Assembly: GCA_963720695.1 (NCBI GenBank)
Contig: CAVRGG010000004.1
Span: 310,001-374,000, forward strand
Length of the DNA: 64,000 nt
Source of the DNA: UBA668 sp963720695
Lineage (GTDB): Bacteria > Actinomycetota > Acidimicrobiia > Acidimicrobiales > Ilumatobacteraceae
Direction of reading: 5' to 3'
Below, in pieces: positions 36,167-46,952 of the stretch (position 1 is the first letter of the stretch; the number at the start of each line of letters is the position of its first letter). Position numbers and translations under genes: made by a program. A model generated the notes under the pieces. It ran no database searches, had not been told where the DNA came from, and saw only the letters and a list, made by a program, of their open reading frames with translations.

Positions 36167-37511
36167 TCCCGGCCACGAACGTCGCCGCGATGCGCTCGGC
36201 GATCATCACCGTCGGCAGATGCGTGTTGGCCCGAGGGACCCGCGGCATCACCGACGCGTCGCAGACGAACAACCCGGCATGCCCGTGGACTCGACAGGTC
36301 GCATCGACCACCGACTCGGAATCCGCCACGTCGCCCATTCGACACGTGCTGGTGGCATGCACGTAGTCACCGACGACCTCGCGCAGCGTCGACTCGGAGA
36401 GGTCGTACGGCAGGATCTCGGCGATCGCGGCGAACGGGGCTCGATGCACGATCTGCTCCGTCCGACGGGCCGCCTGGAGCAGCCCCTCGATGTCGCGCTC
36501 GTCGGACAACATCCGGAACTCGACCGTGGGGTCGATTCGGGGGTCGTCGTCCGCCAAGGTGACCCGGCCCCGCGACTCGACGCGCATGAGTGCGCCCAGC
36601 ACCACCCCGAGGCCGGGCACCGAGGGATCGGCCTCGTTCATCGACATCACCTGCAGGTCGTGGACGCTTCGATGCGTGGCGCGCACCATCGCGGTGACCA
36701 CCGGTGCGTGAGGTGAGGCCGCGTATCCCTTGTGGAGCTGCAGCGTGATCGGGAACGAGGGATGGTCCTGCAGACCCTGTCCGATGGCGGGCAGGTCGAC
36801 GCCGCTGCGCAGCAGCACCGCCGGGGAGTGCACGGCACCGGCGCTGACGAAGACCGATCCGGCCTCGATCTCGTGCCCGTCGGCGAGTCGCACGCCCACC
36901 GCACGCCGCCCGTCCAGGAGGACGCGATCGACGAGGGTGTCCCCCCGGATCGACAGGTTCCCGCGATGGCGAGCGGGCTCGAGGTAGACGTCGTTGACGG
37001 ATGCTCGACCTCCCTGGGCATCCCGAGTGAGCATCACCGCCTCCGCCTCCGGATCGGCCGCGCGCAACGCAGCGCCCACCGCGCCGAACTCGTCGGCCGC
37101 CGGCGGATGGAGGGGGATCGCCACCCTCGTGAACCACGGCGCGACATCGCTCCACGCCCAACCGCGACAGCCGAGGTCGCGTTCCCATTCGTCGTAGTCG
37201 TCAGGCTCACCCGGTAGGGCGATCATCGCATTGACCAGCGACGATCCCCCGACCCCGCGGCCTCGCACGTACGGCCGAGGTGATTGGCCCGCGCTGCGCA
37301 CGGCCATGAGGCTCGGCCAGGTCAGTCCGGGCTCGGACATGGCACGGAGAAACGACGCACCCGCCACCGACGCGGGTGTGCGGCCGAGTGTGAAGTCCGG
37401 CCCACTCTCGAGGAGGAGCACGGTGAGGGATTCGACTTCGCTGATCCTCGCCGCGAGCACGGCACCCGCGGATCCGGCGCCCACCACGACGACGTCGAAC
37501 CGCTCGGTCAC
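36132..37511 (-). CDS. GMC family FAD-dependent oxidoreductase
   Basis: A 459-residue flavoprotein. The N-terminus VVVVGAGSAGAVLAARI is the FAD-binding Rossmann motif, followed by GRGVGGSSLVNAM (GMC signature), SAGAVHSPAVLL, and YVHATSTCRMGD with the active-site His. It ends with GLFVCDASVMPRVPRANTHLPTVMIAE, typical of alcohol or choline oxidase/dehydrogenases. It oxidises an alcohol to a carbonyl, substrate unknown. Confidence 0.93.
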   Translation of the reverse strand: MTERFDVVVVGAGSAGAVLAARISEVESLTVLLLESGPDFTLGRTPASVAGASFLRAMSEPGLTWPSLMAVRSAGQSPRPYVRGRGVGGSSLVNAMIALPGEPDDYDEWERDLGCRGWAWSDVAPWFTRVAIPLHPPAADEFGAVGAALRAADPEAEAVMLTRDAQGGRASVNDVYLEPARHRGNLSIRGDTLVDRVLLDGRRAVGVRLADGHEIEAGSVFVSAGAVHSPAVLLRSGVDLPAIGQGLQDHPSFPITLQLHKGYAASPHAPVVTAMVRATHRSVHDLQVMSMNEADPSVPGLGVVLGALMRVESRGRVTLADDDPRIDPTVEFRMLSDERDIEGLLQAARRTEQIVHRAPFAAIAEILPYDLSESTLREVVGDYVHATSTCRMGDVADSESVVDATCRVHGHAGLFVCDASVMPRVPRANTHLPTVMIAERIAATFVAGIRAGEPASAPV

Positions 37512-37514
37512 CGG

Positions 37515-38171
37515 TCAGTCCGTCGCGGTGTGGGCCGGCAGCCCGGCCAGGTGAGCGCTGTCGTTGTAGCGGACGAGTCGCCATGTGTTCCTCGACACCA
37601 GCAGCAACTCGGTGATGGACGTGTTGACGGTGTGGATCTCGAACGTGCCCATGGCCGGAGCCTTGAGCGCGAGGCGCAGCACCGCGTCGACCACGCCGCC
37701 GTGGCAGGCCACGACGATGGTCTTGCCCTCGTGCGCATCGACGGTTCGTCGCACGGCGTTGCCGACACGGAACTGGAACGCTGCCACCGTTTCGCCACCC
37801 GGGAACGAGGTGGCGAAGGGATCCTGCGAATCCCATCCGGCCGAGGCATCGCGGTACCGCTCGGTGAACTGGTCGTAGCTCAGCCCGTCGCATTCGGGCC
37901 CGGGATCGTGTTCCCCGAACCCGTCGTCACGATCGATCGTGAGGTTGCCGAGTGCGGGGGCGAGGATCTGGGCGGTCTCGAACGCCCGTGGATACTGGCT
38001 GGCGATCAACACGTCGGCGGCGAACTCGGGGTTCGCCGACCACCGATCACGCAGCCGCTCGGCCTGCAGGCGGCCCAGCGCGGACAGTCCGTTGCAGGTG
38101 CGGGGACCACCGATCATCCGGTCGACGCTGACGTTCGATTCTCCATGACGGACGAGCACGAGACGGGTCAC
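37515..38171 (-). CDS. Histidine phosphatase (phosphoglycerate-mutase-like)
   Basis: A 218-residue protein with VLVRHGESN (phospho-acceptor His), ASQYPRAFETAQIL (conserved Arg) and VVACHGGVVDA (second catalytic His). GFGEHDPGPECDGLS carries the acid. Branch members are small-molecule phosphatases such as those for adenosylcobalamin or phosphoglycerate. The gene lies three bases from the GMC gene on the same strand. Confidence 0.9.
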   Translation of the reverse strand: MTRLVLVRHGESNVSVDRMIGGPRTCNGLSALGRLQAERLRDRWSANPEFAADVLIASQYPRAFETAQILAPALGNLTIDRDDGFGEHDPGPECDGLSYDQFTERYRDASAGWDSQDPFATSFPGGETVAAFQFRVGNAVRRTVDAHEGKTIVVACHGGVVDAVLRLALKAPAMGTFEIHTVNTSITELLLVSRNTWRLVRYNDSAHLAGLPAHTATD

Positions 38172-38261
38172 GGTCCTCGACCTTATCGGGAGGGTGGTCG
38201 CGGCTTACTTTTCGTTCGCGATCGGTGGAGGGGACGGGGTCCGTGGCCTAGCTTCCACGCG

Positions 38262-41039
38262 GTGGCCTCCGGAGTGCGATTGACGATTCGCAGCAAGGGA
38301 GCCGACCCGCGATCGGCGGGCCTCGTCGCCGACGCACATGCGTTGGGGCTCACGTCGGTGACCGCGATCGACGTTGCCGAGGTCGTGTTCTTCGAGAGCG
38401 AGCTCCCCGCCGACCGTCGCGAGGAACTGGAAGCGGTCCTCGTCCACCCGCTCCTCCAGGACGCGACCTGGGACGTCCCTGACCACGGCATCGAGACGGC
38501 CCTGCTGCCCGGCGTCACCGACCCTGCAGCCGCTGCCGTCGAGCTGGCGATGCGGACGGTGGGCCTCCCCGCGGTCGGTGTCGCCACCGGGAAGCACTTC
38601 GACGTGCGCGGCGAACTCTCCGCTGGTGACCTCGCATCGATCGCTCGGCGCCTGCTCGCCAACCAGGTGATCGAACGCTGGGCTCCTGCCCCCATCGAGG
38701 CCCACTTCATCGACGCCGATGCGACGGCGGACCGCACCGTCGATCACGTGGCGATCCGCGACCTCGACGACGAGGCGCTGCAGGCGCTCAGCCGCGAGCG
38801 GGGGCTGTCGCTGGATCTCGCCGAGTTGCACGCCATCGCCGCTCACTACCGCGGCGTCGGCCGCGAGCCCACCGACGTCGAACTGGAGACGCTCGCCCAG
38901 ACCTGGAGCGAGCACTGCTCGCACAAGACGTTCCGGGCCTCGATCACCACGGACGACGGTACGTCGATCACCCCGCTGCTTCGCCAACTGCGCGACACCA
39001 CCGATGCGATCGACGCGCCGTTCGTGCGCAGCTCGTTCGTGGGCAACGCCGGCATCGTGTCGTACGTGGCCGGGACCACCATCGCGGTCAAGGCGGAGAC
39101 GCACAACCATCCGTCCGCCATCGAACCCTTCGGCGGCGCCAACACCGGCGTCGGCGGCGTGATCCGCGACGTGATGGGAGCCGCCCATCATCCGATCGCG
39201 ATCACCGACATCCTCTGCTTCGGTCCCACCGACCTGTCCGCCGACGAGCTCCCCGAGGGGGTGCTGCACCCTCGCCTCGTCGAGAGCGGGGTGATCGCCG
39301 GCGTCGCCGACTACGGCAACAAGATCGGGCTGCCCACGGTCGCCGGCGCCGTGCTGTACGACCCCGGTTACGTGGCCAATCCCCTCGTCTACGCCGGATG
39401 CATCGGCGTCGCGTCCGAGACCGAGCCGCTGCCCGGACCCCAACCCGGCGACCTCGTCGTCGTCATCGGCGGGCGCACCGGCCGCGACGGGCTGCGAGGC
39501 GCGACCTTCAGCAGCGCCACCATGGACGCGACGACCGGCGACGTGGCCGGTGCGAGCGTGCAGATCGGCGATCCGATCATCGAGAAGCTCGTGATCGACG
39601 CGATGGCCGAGTGCCACGGGCTGTACACGGCCATCACCGACTGCGGCGCCGGCGGCCTGTCGAGCGCGGTCGGCGAGATGGCCGAGGGCGTGGGCGCCGA
39701 CGTCGACGTGACCCTTGCCCCGCTGAAGTATCCCGGTCTCAGGCCGTGGGAGATCTGGCTCAGCGAGGCCCAGGAGCGCATGGTGTTCGCCGTGCCGCCG
39801 GCGACCTGGCAGGCCATGCACGACGTGTGCGCCCGCCACGGTGTCGAGGCGACGTCACTCGGCACGTTCACCGGCGACGGGCTCCTTCGCGTACGGGCGG
39901 GCGACGTGACGGTGCTCGAACTCGACACGGCCTTCCTCCACGACGGTCGGCCCCAGCGGTCGATGACCGCACAGCTGCCGTCCCCTCGCCGCGGTGAGGC
40001 CGAGGCGCCCGTGTGCGACGACCCCGCGGCGACGCTCCTCGCCCTGCTGGCCCACCCGAACATCGCGTCCAAGGAACGGGTCATCCGCCGCTACGACCAC
40101 GAGATCAGGGGCGCCACCGCCGTTCGTCCGCTCGTGGGCGCCGAACGCGACGGTCACGCCGACGGGGTCGTCCTCGCCGCCCCCGCCGACGAGCACGGAC
40201 TCGCCATCGGGATCGGCGTCAACCCATGGATGGGGCTCGCCGACGCCGAGTACATGGCTCGTGCCGTCGTCGACGAGGCGATCCGCAACGTCGTCGCCGT
40301 CGGCGCCGACCCCGACCGTGTGGTGCTGCTCGACAACTTCAGCTGGGGCGATCCCCGCCGACCCTCCACCCTGGGTGAGTTGGTGATGGCGGTGCAGGGT
40401 TGCTGCGACGCCGCGTCTGCGCACGCGGCACCGTTCGTGAGCGGCAAGGACTCGCTGAACAACGAGTACCTCGGCAGCGACGGTCAGCGTCACGCGGTGC
40501 CACCCACGCTCGTGATCACGGCCATCGCCCACGTCCCCGAGGCCGCGCACGTGGTCACACCCGACCTGAAGCTCCCCGGCAGTGTCCTGGTCCAGGTCGG
40601 CGACACCCGCGTCGAGTTCGCGGGCAGCCATTACGAGCTCCTCCACGGTGACACCGACGGCGTGGTTCCCGCGCCCGTCGACAGCGCACCGGCTCGCTAC
40701 CGCGGCCTGCACGACGCGCTGCGCACCGGCCGGGTGCTGTCGTGCCACGACCTCAGCGAGGGTGGCCTCGCCGTCGGCCTCGCCGAGATGGCGATCGCCG
40801 GTCGCCTCGGCGTCCTCGTCGATCAACTCCCTCACCGCGACCGCACGACGGCGCTGTTCAGCGAGAGCAATCCGCGATTCGTCTGCGAACTGATGCCCGA
40901 CGACCTCGCCTGGTTCATCGACTGCGTCGGCGAACCGATCACGGTGCTGGGCGAAGTCACCGGCGCCGAGTTCCAGATGCCGGGCTGGAGCGTCCCGCTC
41001 GACGACCTGCGCCGTGCATTCGCCGGAGGACCGACGTGA
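38262..41039 (+). CDS. purL: Phosphoribosylformylglycinamidine synthase, PurS-like N-terminus fused to PurL
   Basis: A 925-residue enzyme that converts FGAR to FGAM in purine synthesis, using ammonia from PurQ. The first 160 residues (RLTIRSKGADPRSAGLV, VVFFESELPADRREELE) resemble PurS repeats, which are usually a separate 80-residue protein. The catalytic part has TWSEHCSHKTF, AETHNHPS, FGGANTGVGG, YGNKIGLPTVAG and ITDCGAGGLSSAVGEMA. Start GTG 38262 (GTG 38274 possible); neither has a good ribosome site. The stop overlaps purQ. Confidence 0.93.
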   Translation: MASGVRLTIRSKGADPRSAGLVADAHALGLTSVTAIDVAEVVFFESELPADRREELEAVLVHPLLQDATWDVPDHGIETALLPGVTDPAAAAVELAMRTVGLPAVGVATGKHFDVRGELSAGDLASIARRLLANQVIERWAPAPIEAHFIDADATADRTVDHVAIRDLDDEALQALSRERGLSLDLAELHAIAAHYRGVGREPTDVELETLAQTWSEHCSHKTFRASITTDDGTSITPLLRQLRDTTDAIDAPFVRSSFVGNAGIVSYVAGTTIAVKAETHNHPSAIEPFGGANTGVGGVIRDVMGAAHHPIAITDILCFGPTDLSADELPEGVLHPRLVESGVIAGVADYGNKIGLPTVAGAVLYDPGYVANPLVYAGCIGVASETEPLPGPQPGDLVVVIGGRTGRDGLRGATFSSATMDATTGDVAGASVQIGDPIIEKLVIDAMAECHGLYTAITDCGAGGLSSAVGEMAEGVGADVDVTLAPLKYPGLRPWEIWLSEAQERMVFAVPPATWQAMHDVCARHGVEATSLGTFTGDGLLRVRAGDVTVLELDTAFLHDGRPQRSMTAQLPSPRRGEAEAPVCDDPAATLLALLAHPNIASKERVIRRYDHEIRGATAVRPLVGAERDGHADGVVLAAPADEHGLAIGIGVNPWMGLADAEYMARAVVDEAIRNVVAVGADPDRVVLLDNFSWGDPRRPSTLGELVMAVQGCCDAASAHAAPFVSGKDSLNNEYLGSDGQRHAVPPTLVITAIAHVPEAAHVVTPDLKLPGSVLVQVGDTRVEFAGSHYELLHGDTDGVVPAPVDSAPARYRGLHDALRTGRVLSCHDLSEGGLAVGLAEMAIAGRLGVLVDQLPHRDRTTALFSESNPRFVCELMPDDLAWFIDCVGEPITVLGEVTGAEFQMPGWSVPLDDLRRAFAGGPT

Positions 41040-41747
41040 CCCGGCCCACCGCGATCGTGCTCGCCGCACCCGGCACCAACCGCGACCACGACGTGTCGTA
41101 CGCGCTGCAGTTGGCGGGGGCGACGCCACGCATCGTCCTGCTCGCCGAACTGCTGGCGGAGCCGGATGTGCTCCGACAGGCGCAGATGCTCGTGATCGCC
41201 GGTGGGTTCAGCTACGCCGATGCGCTCGGCGCCGGACGGATGTGGTCGCTGGAGTTGTCGCACGGCATCGGTGACGCACTCACGGGTTTCGTCGCCGAGG
41301 CCAAGCCGGTCATCGGCATCTGCAACGGGTTCCAGGTCCTGACCGGCACCGGACTCCTCCCGGGCGCGCTCGGCCACAACGCCAGTGGACACTTCCAGTG
41401 CGAATGGGTTCGTCTCGACGCGCCCCGCGGGGCACTGCATCTGGACCCACGACCTCGACCCATTCGAGTGCCCGATCGCCCACGGGGAGGGCCGCTACGT
41501 GCACCCCGATCCCGCTGCTCTCGCCGCCGCGGGCCAGGTCGCGTTGCGCTATGCGGGACACAATCCCAACGGGTCGGTCGCCGACATCGCGGGCGTGTGC
41601 GACCCCACCGGGGTGGTGTTGGGGTTGATGCCCCACCCGGAGAACCACGTGATCCATCGCCAGACCGCCCGCCGCGGGTTGCAGCCCTCACCAGGGCTGG
41701 GTCTGGCGCTCTTCGAGCGAGGCGTACGGTACGCCCAGGAGCGATGA
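41036..41747 (+). CDS. purQ: Phosphoribosylformylglycinamidine synthase glutaminase subunit (frameshifted)
   Basis: A class I glutamine amidotransferase that feeds ammonia to PurL. GTG 41036 overlaps the purL stop. The first frame gives VIAGGFSYADALGAGR and GICNGFQVLTGTGLLPGAL (nucleophile Cys in GICNGFQ), up to about 41428. The second frame continues HCIWTHDLDPFECPIAHGEGRY and LMPHPENHV (catalytic His/Glu). One G too many in the GGGG at 41429-41432 splits the two. Because PurQ is needed for the pathway, this is most likely a sequence error. Confidence 0.9.
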
Positions 41748-41754
41748 ACGACCG

Positions 41755-42705
41755 ATGACCGACCCCTTCCTCGACGTGGACCTGCCGCTGGCCGACCGCC
41801 GCGACGGGAAGGTCCGCGTGTCGTACGCGTACGTCACCCCCGACCACGACCTGGAGCGGCGGCTGTTCGTCACCACCGACCGGCTCTCGGCGTTCGACCG
41901 CATCATCGCCGGCGTGCCCTACAAGGGCCAGGTGCTGAACCAGTTGGCCGCGTGGTGGTTCGCCCACACCGCGGACATCGTCGCCAACCACGTGCTGTCG
42001 GTCCCCGACCCCAACGTGTTGATCGCCCGTGCCGCGCAGCCACTGCCCGTCGAAGTCATCGTGCGCGGCTACATCACCGGCGTCACCTCCACCTCGCTGT
42101 GGCAGCAGTACGCCGACGGTGCCCGAGAGATCTACGGGCATCGCTTCCCCGACGGTCTGCGCAAGAACACGCCGCTCTCGACGCCGTTGGTCACGCCGAC
42201 GACGAAGGGCAACGAGGGCGTCCACGACGTGCCGCTCACCGTCGCCGAGGTGGCCCAGCAGGGGCTGGTCGAGCACCGTCTCTGGGGGCTCGTCGTCGAG
42301 ACCGCGCTCGCCCTGTTCCAGCGCGGTCAGCAGGTGGCGGCGGCCGCCGGGCTGATCCTCGCCGACACCAAGTACGAGTTCGGGATCGCCCCCGACGGCG
42401 CGCTGCTGCTCATCGACGAGATGCACACGCCTGACTCGTCGCGCTACTGGATCACGGACACCTACGACGAGCGTGTCGCCGCCGGCGAGGAACCCGAGAG
42501 CCTCGACAAGGAGGTCGTCCGCCGGGCGTTGCTCGCCGCCGGATACCGGGGCGACGGGCCGCCACCCGAGCTCTCCGCCGAGGTGTGGTCCGAGACGACT
42601 CGCCGCTACATCCACGCCTTCGAGCGCCTCACCGGCACCACGTTCGAACCCGGCGCCTATCCCGTGCAGCCACGAATCCTGGAGAACCTCCGCAATGTTT
42701 CCTGA
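41755..42705 (+). CDS. purC: SAICAR synthase
   Basis: A 316-residue phosphoribosylaminoimidazole-succinocarboxamide synthase. It joins aspartate to CAIR using ATP. Features include LSAFDRIIAGVPYKG, VEVIVRGYITG, TPTTKGNEG, ADTKYEFG and IDEMHTPDSSRYW, all typical of the eukaryote-like long form. It begins seven bases after purQ and its last 11 bases overlap purF. Confidence 0.95.
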   Translation: MTDPFLDVDLPLADRRDGKVRVSYAYVTPDHDLERRLFVTTDRLSAFDRIIAGVPYKGQVLNQLAAWWFAHTADIVANHVLSVPDPNVLIARAAQPLPVEVIVRGYITGVTSTSLWQQYADGAREIYGHRFPDGLRKNTPLSTPLVTPTTKGNEGVHDVPLTVAEVAQQGLVEHRLWGLVVETALALFQRGQQVAAAAGLILADTKYEFGIAPDGALLLIDEMHTPDSSRYWITDTYDERVAAGEEPESLDKEVVRRALLAAGYRGDGPPPELSAEVWSETTRRYIHAFERLTGTTFEPGAYPVQPRILENLRNVS

Positions 42706-44146
42706 CACCGATCACGAGTGCTACGACGACGCACCGCACGAGGAGTGCGGCGTGTTCGGCGCATCGACACCCCACGGTGAGGGCCTCGGCCAGCTCGCCT
42801 TCTTCGGGTTGTTCGCGTTGCAACATCGCGGCCAGGAGGCCGCCGGCATCGCGATCAGCGACGGCTCCCGGGTCCGGGTGCACAAGGACAGCGGGCTGGT
42901 CTCGAACGTCTTCACCCCGGCCACGATGAGCGGGCTCACCGGCTACCACGCCATCGGCCACACCCGCTACAGCACCACCGGCGGCAACTCGCTCAAGAAC
43001 ATCCAGCCCTTCGTCGTCGAGACGATGCACGGCCCACTCGCCGTCGCCCACAACGGCAACCTGGTCAACGCCTCGGCCTTGCGCGACGAGTTGTTGTCGC
43101 GGGGCTTCGGACTCACCGCGACCAGCGACACCGAGGTCGTCACGCTCATGCTCGCCGCAGCCGGCGGTCGCACCTGGGAGGATCGCATCGAGCGCACCCT
43201 GCCCGCCTGGAAGGGCGCGTTCTCGCTGGTGATGCTCGTCAGCGACCGGGTCATCGCCGTGCGCGACCCGTGGGGGTTCCGGCCCATGCACGTCGGCCGC
43301 CTCCCCCAGGGCGGCTACGCCGTCGCCTCCGAGACCTGCGCGCTCAACACGCTCGGGTGCGTGGAGATCGACGAGGTCAACCCGGGCGAGATCGTCACCC
43401 TCCAGGGCGCGGAGATCCATCGCCGTCAGGCGCTCACGCCGGCCGCGACACCCGCCCGCTGTGCCTTCGAGTTCGTGTACTTCAGCCGCCCCGACAGCGT
43501 GTGGGCGGGCCACAACGTGCACCACGTCCGCCAGCGGCTCGGTGAGCAACTGGCGATGGAGTCCGGTGTCGAGGCCGACGTGGTCATCCCGGTGCCCGAC
43601 AGCTCCATCCCCGCGGCCATCGGCTACAGCCGCCAGAGCGGCATCCCCCACAACGACGGCCTCATCAAGAACCGCTACATCGGGCGCACGTTCATCGAGC
43701 CCACCCAGGACCTCCGTGAGCGGGGCGTCGCACTGAAGTTCAACGCGCTCACCGAGAACCTCGCCGGCAAGCGGGTGGTCATGATCGACGACTCCCTCGT
43801 GCGCGGGACCACGGCTGGTCCACTGGTCAAGCTGCTGCGCGACGCGGGCGCCACGGAGGTGCACGTGCGCATCACCTGTCCTCCCATCACGCATGCGTGT
43901 CACTTCGGGGTCGACATGGGCCACGACGGCGACCTGATGGCCGCCCGCCTCACCGTCGACGAGATCCGCGATCTCATCGGCGCCGACTCACTGCACTTCC
44001 TGTCGCAGGAGGGGATGATGGTGGCGATCGAACCGCAGAGCGACGGAGCGAGCACGGGCTACTGCATCGGGTGCTTCACCGGGAACTATCCGATGCCGGT
44101 CAACGAGGCACCACCCAAGTTGAGCTTCGAAGGTGCGTTGGCATGA
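42695..44146 (+). CDS. purF: Amidophosphoribosyltransferase
   Basis: A 483-residue enzyme that starts purine synthesis from PRPP and glutamine. A short propeptide ends at EECGVFG, the Cys being the N-terminal nucleophile after cleavage. HTRYSTTG and NGNLVNA belong to the glutaminase domain; VVMIDDSLVRGTT is the PRPP loop. The end YCIGCFTGNYP with the nearby cysteines suggests the [4Fe-4S] form known from Bacillus. The stop overlaps purD (ATGA). Confidence 0.95.
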   Translation: MFPDTDHECYDDAPHEECGVFGASTPHGEGLGQLAFFGLFALQHRGQEAAGIAISDGSRVRVHKDSGLVSNVFTPATMSGLTGYHAIGHTRYSTTGGNSLKNIQPFVVETMHGPLAVAHNGNLVNASALRDELLSRGFGLTATSDTEVVTLMLAAAGGRTWEDRIERTLPAWKGAFSLVMLVSDRVIAVRDPWGFRPMHVGRLPQGGYAVASETCALNTLGCVEIDEVNPGEIVTLQGAEIHRRQALTPAATPARCAFEFVYFSRPDSVWAGHNVHHVRQRLGEQLAMESGVEADVVIPVPDSSIPAAIGYSRQSGIPHNDGLIKNRYIGRTFIEPTQDLRERGVALKFNALTENLAGKRVVMIDDSLVRGTTAGPLVKLLRDAGATEVHVRITCPPITHACHFGVDMGHDGDLMAARLTVDEIRDLIGADSLHFLSQEGMMVAIEPQSDGASTGYCIGCFTGNYPMPVNEAPPKLSFEGALA

Positions 44147-46327
44147 GGGTGCTGGTCATCGGTTCCGGTGGTCGGGAGGCGGCGATCTCTGGCCGCATGC
44201 ACCCGGTTCGGTCACGACACACGGATCGCTGCCGCGCTGCCCGCTCCGATCGACGCCGATCTCGTCATCGTCGGGCCGGAGGCCGCCTTGGTGGCGGGTG
44301 TGGCCGACGACTGCATGGACGCCGGGGTCCCGTGCTTCGGGCCGAGCGCGGGGCTGGCGAAGCTGGAGGGCTCCAAGGGGTTCACCCGCACGTTGGCGCA
44401 CAGCCTCGGCATCCCCTCGCCGGAGTTCCACCTCTCGTCCTCACCGGAGGAGGCGATCGCCTGGTGGCACACGTTCGGGCGACCGGTGGTCGTCAAGCTC
44501 GACGGGCTCGCCGCCGGCAAGGGCGTGATCGTCCCCGAGGGTGCCGAGGCCACCGAGGCAGCCATCCGCGAGTTGGCCGAGCAGGGCCCGATCGTGCTCG
44601 AGGAGCGCCTCACCGGACCCGAGTGCAGCCTGATGGCGTTGTGCGACGGCAAGGTCGCTCGCCCGCTGCCGATCGCGCAGGACCACAAGCGCATCGGCGA
44701 GGGCGACACCGGCCCGAACACCGGCGGGATGGGCGCCTACGCCCCCGCGCCGATCCCCTACGACCCCGACGAGCTCACGGCCCGGTTCGTGCAACCGGTG
44801 CTCGACCACTTCGCCGATGTCGGCACGCCGTACATCGGAGTCCTCTACGCCGGGCTGATGCTCACTGCGCAGGGACCTCGCCTGCTCGAGTTCAACTGCC
44901 GCTTCGGCGATCCCGAGGCGCAGGCCGTGCTCCCGCTGCTCACCGACGATCTGGCCGACGTCGCGCTCGCCTGTTGCAACGGCGCGCTCGGGGACCGGCG
45001 GCTCGGCTTCGCGGGAGCTTCCTGCACCGTCGTCGCCGCGGCACCGGGCTATCCGGCAGCGCCGATCACCGGCGGCTCCATCGAGTTCGGCGGCTCCGGT
45101 CACGACGCACCCTCGGACACGTCGCTGCTGTTCCTCGCCGGGACCGACGGCCACGTGGTCACCGGCGGCCGCGTCCTCGCCGTCACCGGGCTCGGTGCCG
45201 ACCTCGCCGAGGCCCGGAGCAATGCGTACGGGCGGATGTCGACGATCCAGTTCGACGGCATGCAGGTTCGCCGCGACATCGGGTGGCGTTCGATCGGCGC
45301 AACCCTGGAGTCGTACGCGGCCGCAGGCGTCGACATCGACGAGGGCACCCGCGCCGTCGAGCAGATGAAGGCGGCCGTCGAGCGCACCCACGGCGACGCG
45401 GTCCTACGTGGCGTCGGCTCGTTCGGCGGCGTCTTCAGCGCGGCGGCCATCAAGGCGATGGACGATCCGCTGCTGGTGGCCAGCACCGACGGCGTGGGAA
45501 CCAAGGTCGAGCTCGCCGCTCGTCTCGGTCGCTATCGGGGTGTGGGGGCCGACATCGTCAACCACTGCATCGACGACGTCCTCGTCCAGGGCGCCCGCCC
45601 GCTGTTCTTCCTCGACTACGTCGCCAGCAGCAAGCTGCACGCCGAGCACGTCGCCGAGGTCGTCACGGGGATGGCCGAGGCGTGCGAGGTCGCCGGCTGT
45701 GCCCTGCTCGGCGGCGAGACCGCCGAGATGCCCGGGGTGTATGCCGAGGGCGCGTTCGACATCGCCGGCACGTTGGTCGGGGTCGTCGATCGGGCGAACC
45801 TGCTGCCGAGCGGACCACTGTCGCCCGGCGACGTCCTGCTCGGGGTGGCGTCCAACGGTCCGCACACCAACGGCTACTCGCTGCTCCGCAAGCTGTTCGA
45901 CTGGCTGCCGATGGACGCCACCCCACCCGGCTTCGACGCTCCGCTCGGCGAGACGCTGCTGCGGTCACACCGGAACTACCTCCCCGTGCTCGACAAGGTG
46001 CTGCAGACCTCCAGGGTGAAGGCGCTCGCCCACATCACCGGGGGCGGTCTTCCGGAGAACCTCCCGCGGGTGCTCCCCGCCGGCGTCGACGCCGAGATCG
46101 AGCTCGGGTCGTGGCCGGTGCCGCCCCTGTTCCGGCTCGTCCGCGAGATCGCGGTGAGCATGCCCACCGACGAGCTGTACCGGACGCTCAACATGGGCAT
46201 CGGCATGGTGATCGTGTGCAGCCCGGAGCACGCCGACGACGTGCAGCACCTCATCGACGAACCGACCTGGCGGATCGGCACGCTCGTGTCTGCCTCGGGT
46301 CCCGGACGCGAGGTGCACCTGCGATGA
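44143..46327 (+). CDS. purD-purM: Fused GAR synthetase - AIR synthetase (PurD-PurM), frameshift near start
   Basis: The N-terminus MRVLVIGSGGREA is in one frame, and everything from about 44180 on is in the +1 frame: one extra base (or two missing). Then comes the ATP-grasp PurD (VVKLDGLAAGKGVIV, GPNTGGMGAY, EFNCRFGDPEAQ), shorter at the front than usual. Without a stop it continues into PurM at about 45300 (VASTDGVGTKVELA, GGETAEMPG, NGPHTNGYSLLRK, ITGGGLPENLPR). The protein makes GAR and later closes FGAM to AIR. Its stop overlaps purN. Total about 727 residues. Confidence 0.93.
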
Positions 46328-46952
46328 ACCGTCGACTCGTCGTGCTCGCATCCGGCAACGGCTCGAATCTGCAGGCGATCATCGATGCGTGCGCATCAGG
46401 TGACCTTCCCGCCGAGGTCGCAGCCGTCGTCAGCGACGCGCCCCATGCCCGTGCCCTGGAACGGGCGGATGCTGCCGGCATCCCGGCCGTCCACATCGGC
46501 CGCCGACCCGGGGAGACCCGAGCCGACTACGACGCTCGCCTGGCCGAGGTGGTCACCGGCTTCGACCCGCAGTGGGTCGTCCTGGCCGGCTGGATGAGGA
46601 TCCTCACCATGAACTTCCTCGGCTGGTTCCCGAACATGGTGGTCAACCTGCACCCCGCCTTGCCGGGCGAGTTCCCCGGGACCCACGCCATCGAGCGCGC
46701 CTACGAAGAGTCCCGTTCCGGCACGCGCACCACCACCGGTGTGATGGTGCACCTCGTCCCCGACGAGGGGGTCGACGCGGGCCCGGTGCTCGCCACCGAG
46801 GCCATCGACATCCTGCCCACCGACACGCTCGACTCGCTCGAAGCTCGCGTGCACGCCACCGAGCACCGGTTGCTCGTGGCGACGCTGGGCACACTCTGCA
46901 CCACCCCTCTTCCCGATACCGTCCCCCACACGGCTACACACGGAGCATCCAG

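Noticed and set aside
37284..38261. A 326-codon upstream extension of the purL frame
   Set aside because: It runs across the opposite-strand GMC and phosphatase genes and has no PurL homology; PurL starts at 38262 or 38274.
41212..42708. A 498-codon minus frame across purQ and purC
   Set aside because: Antisense shadow of two well-recognised enzymes, with no motif of its own.
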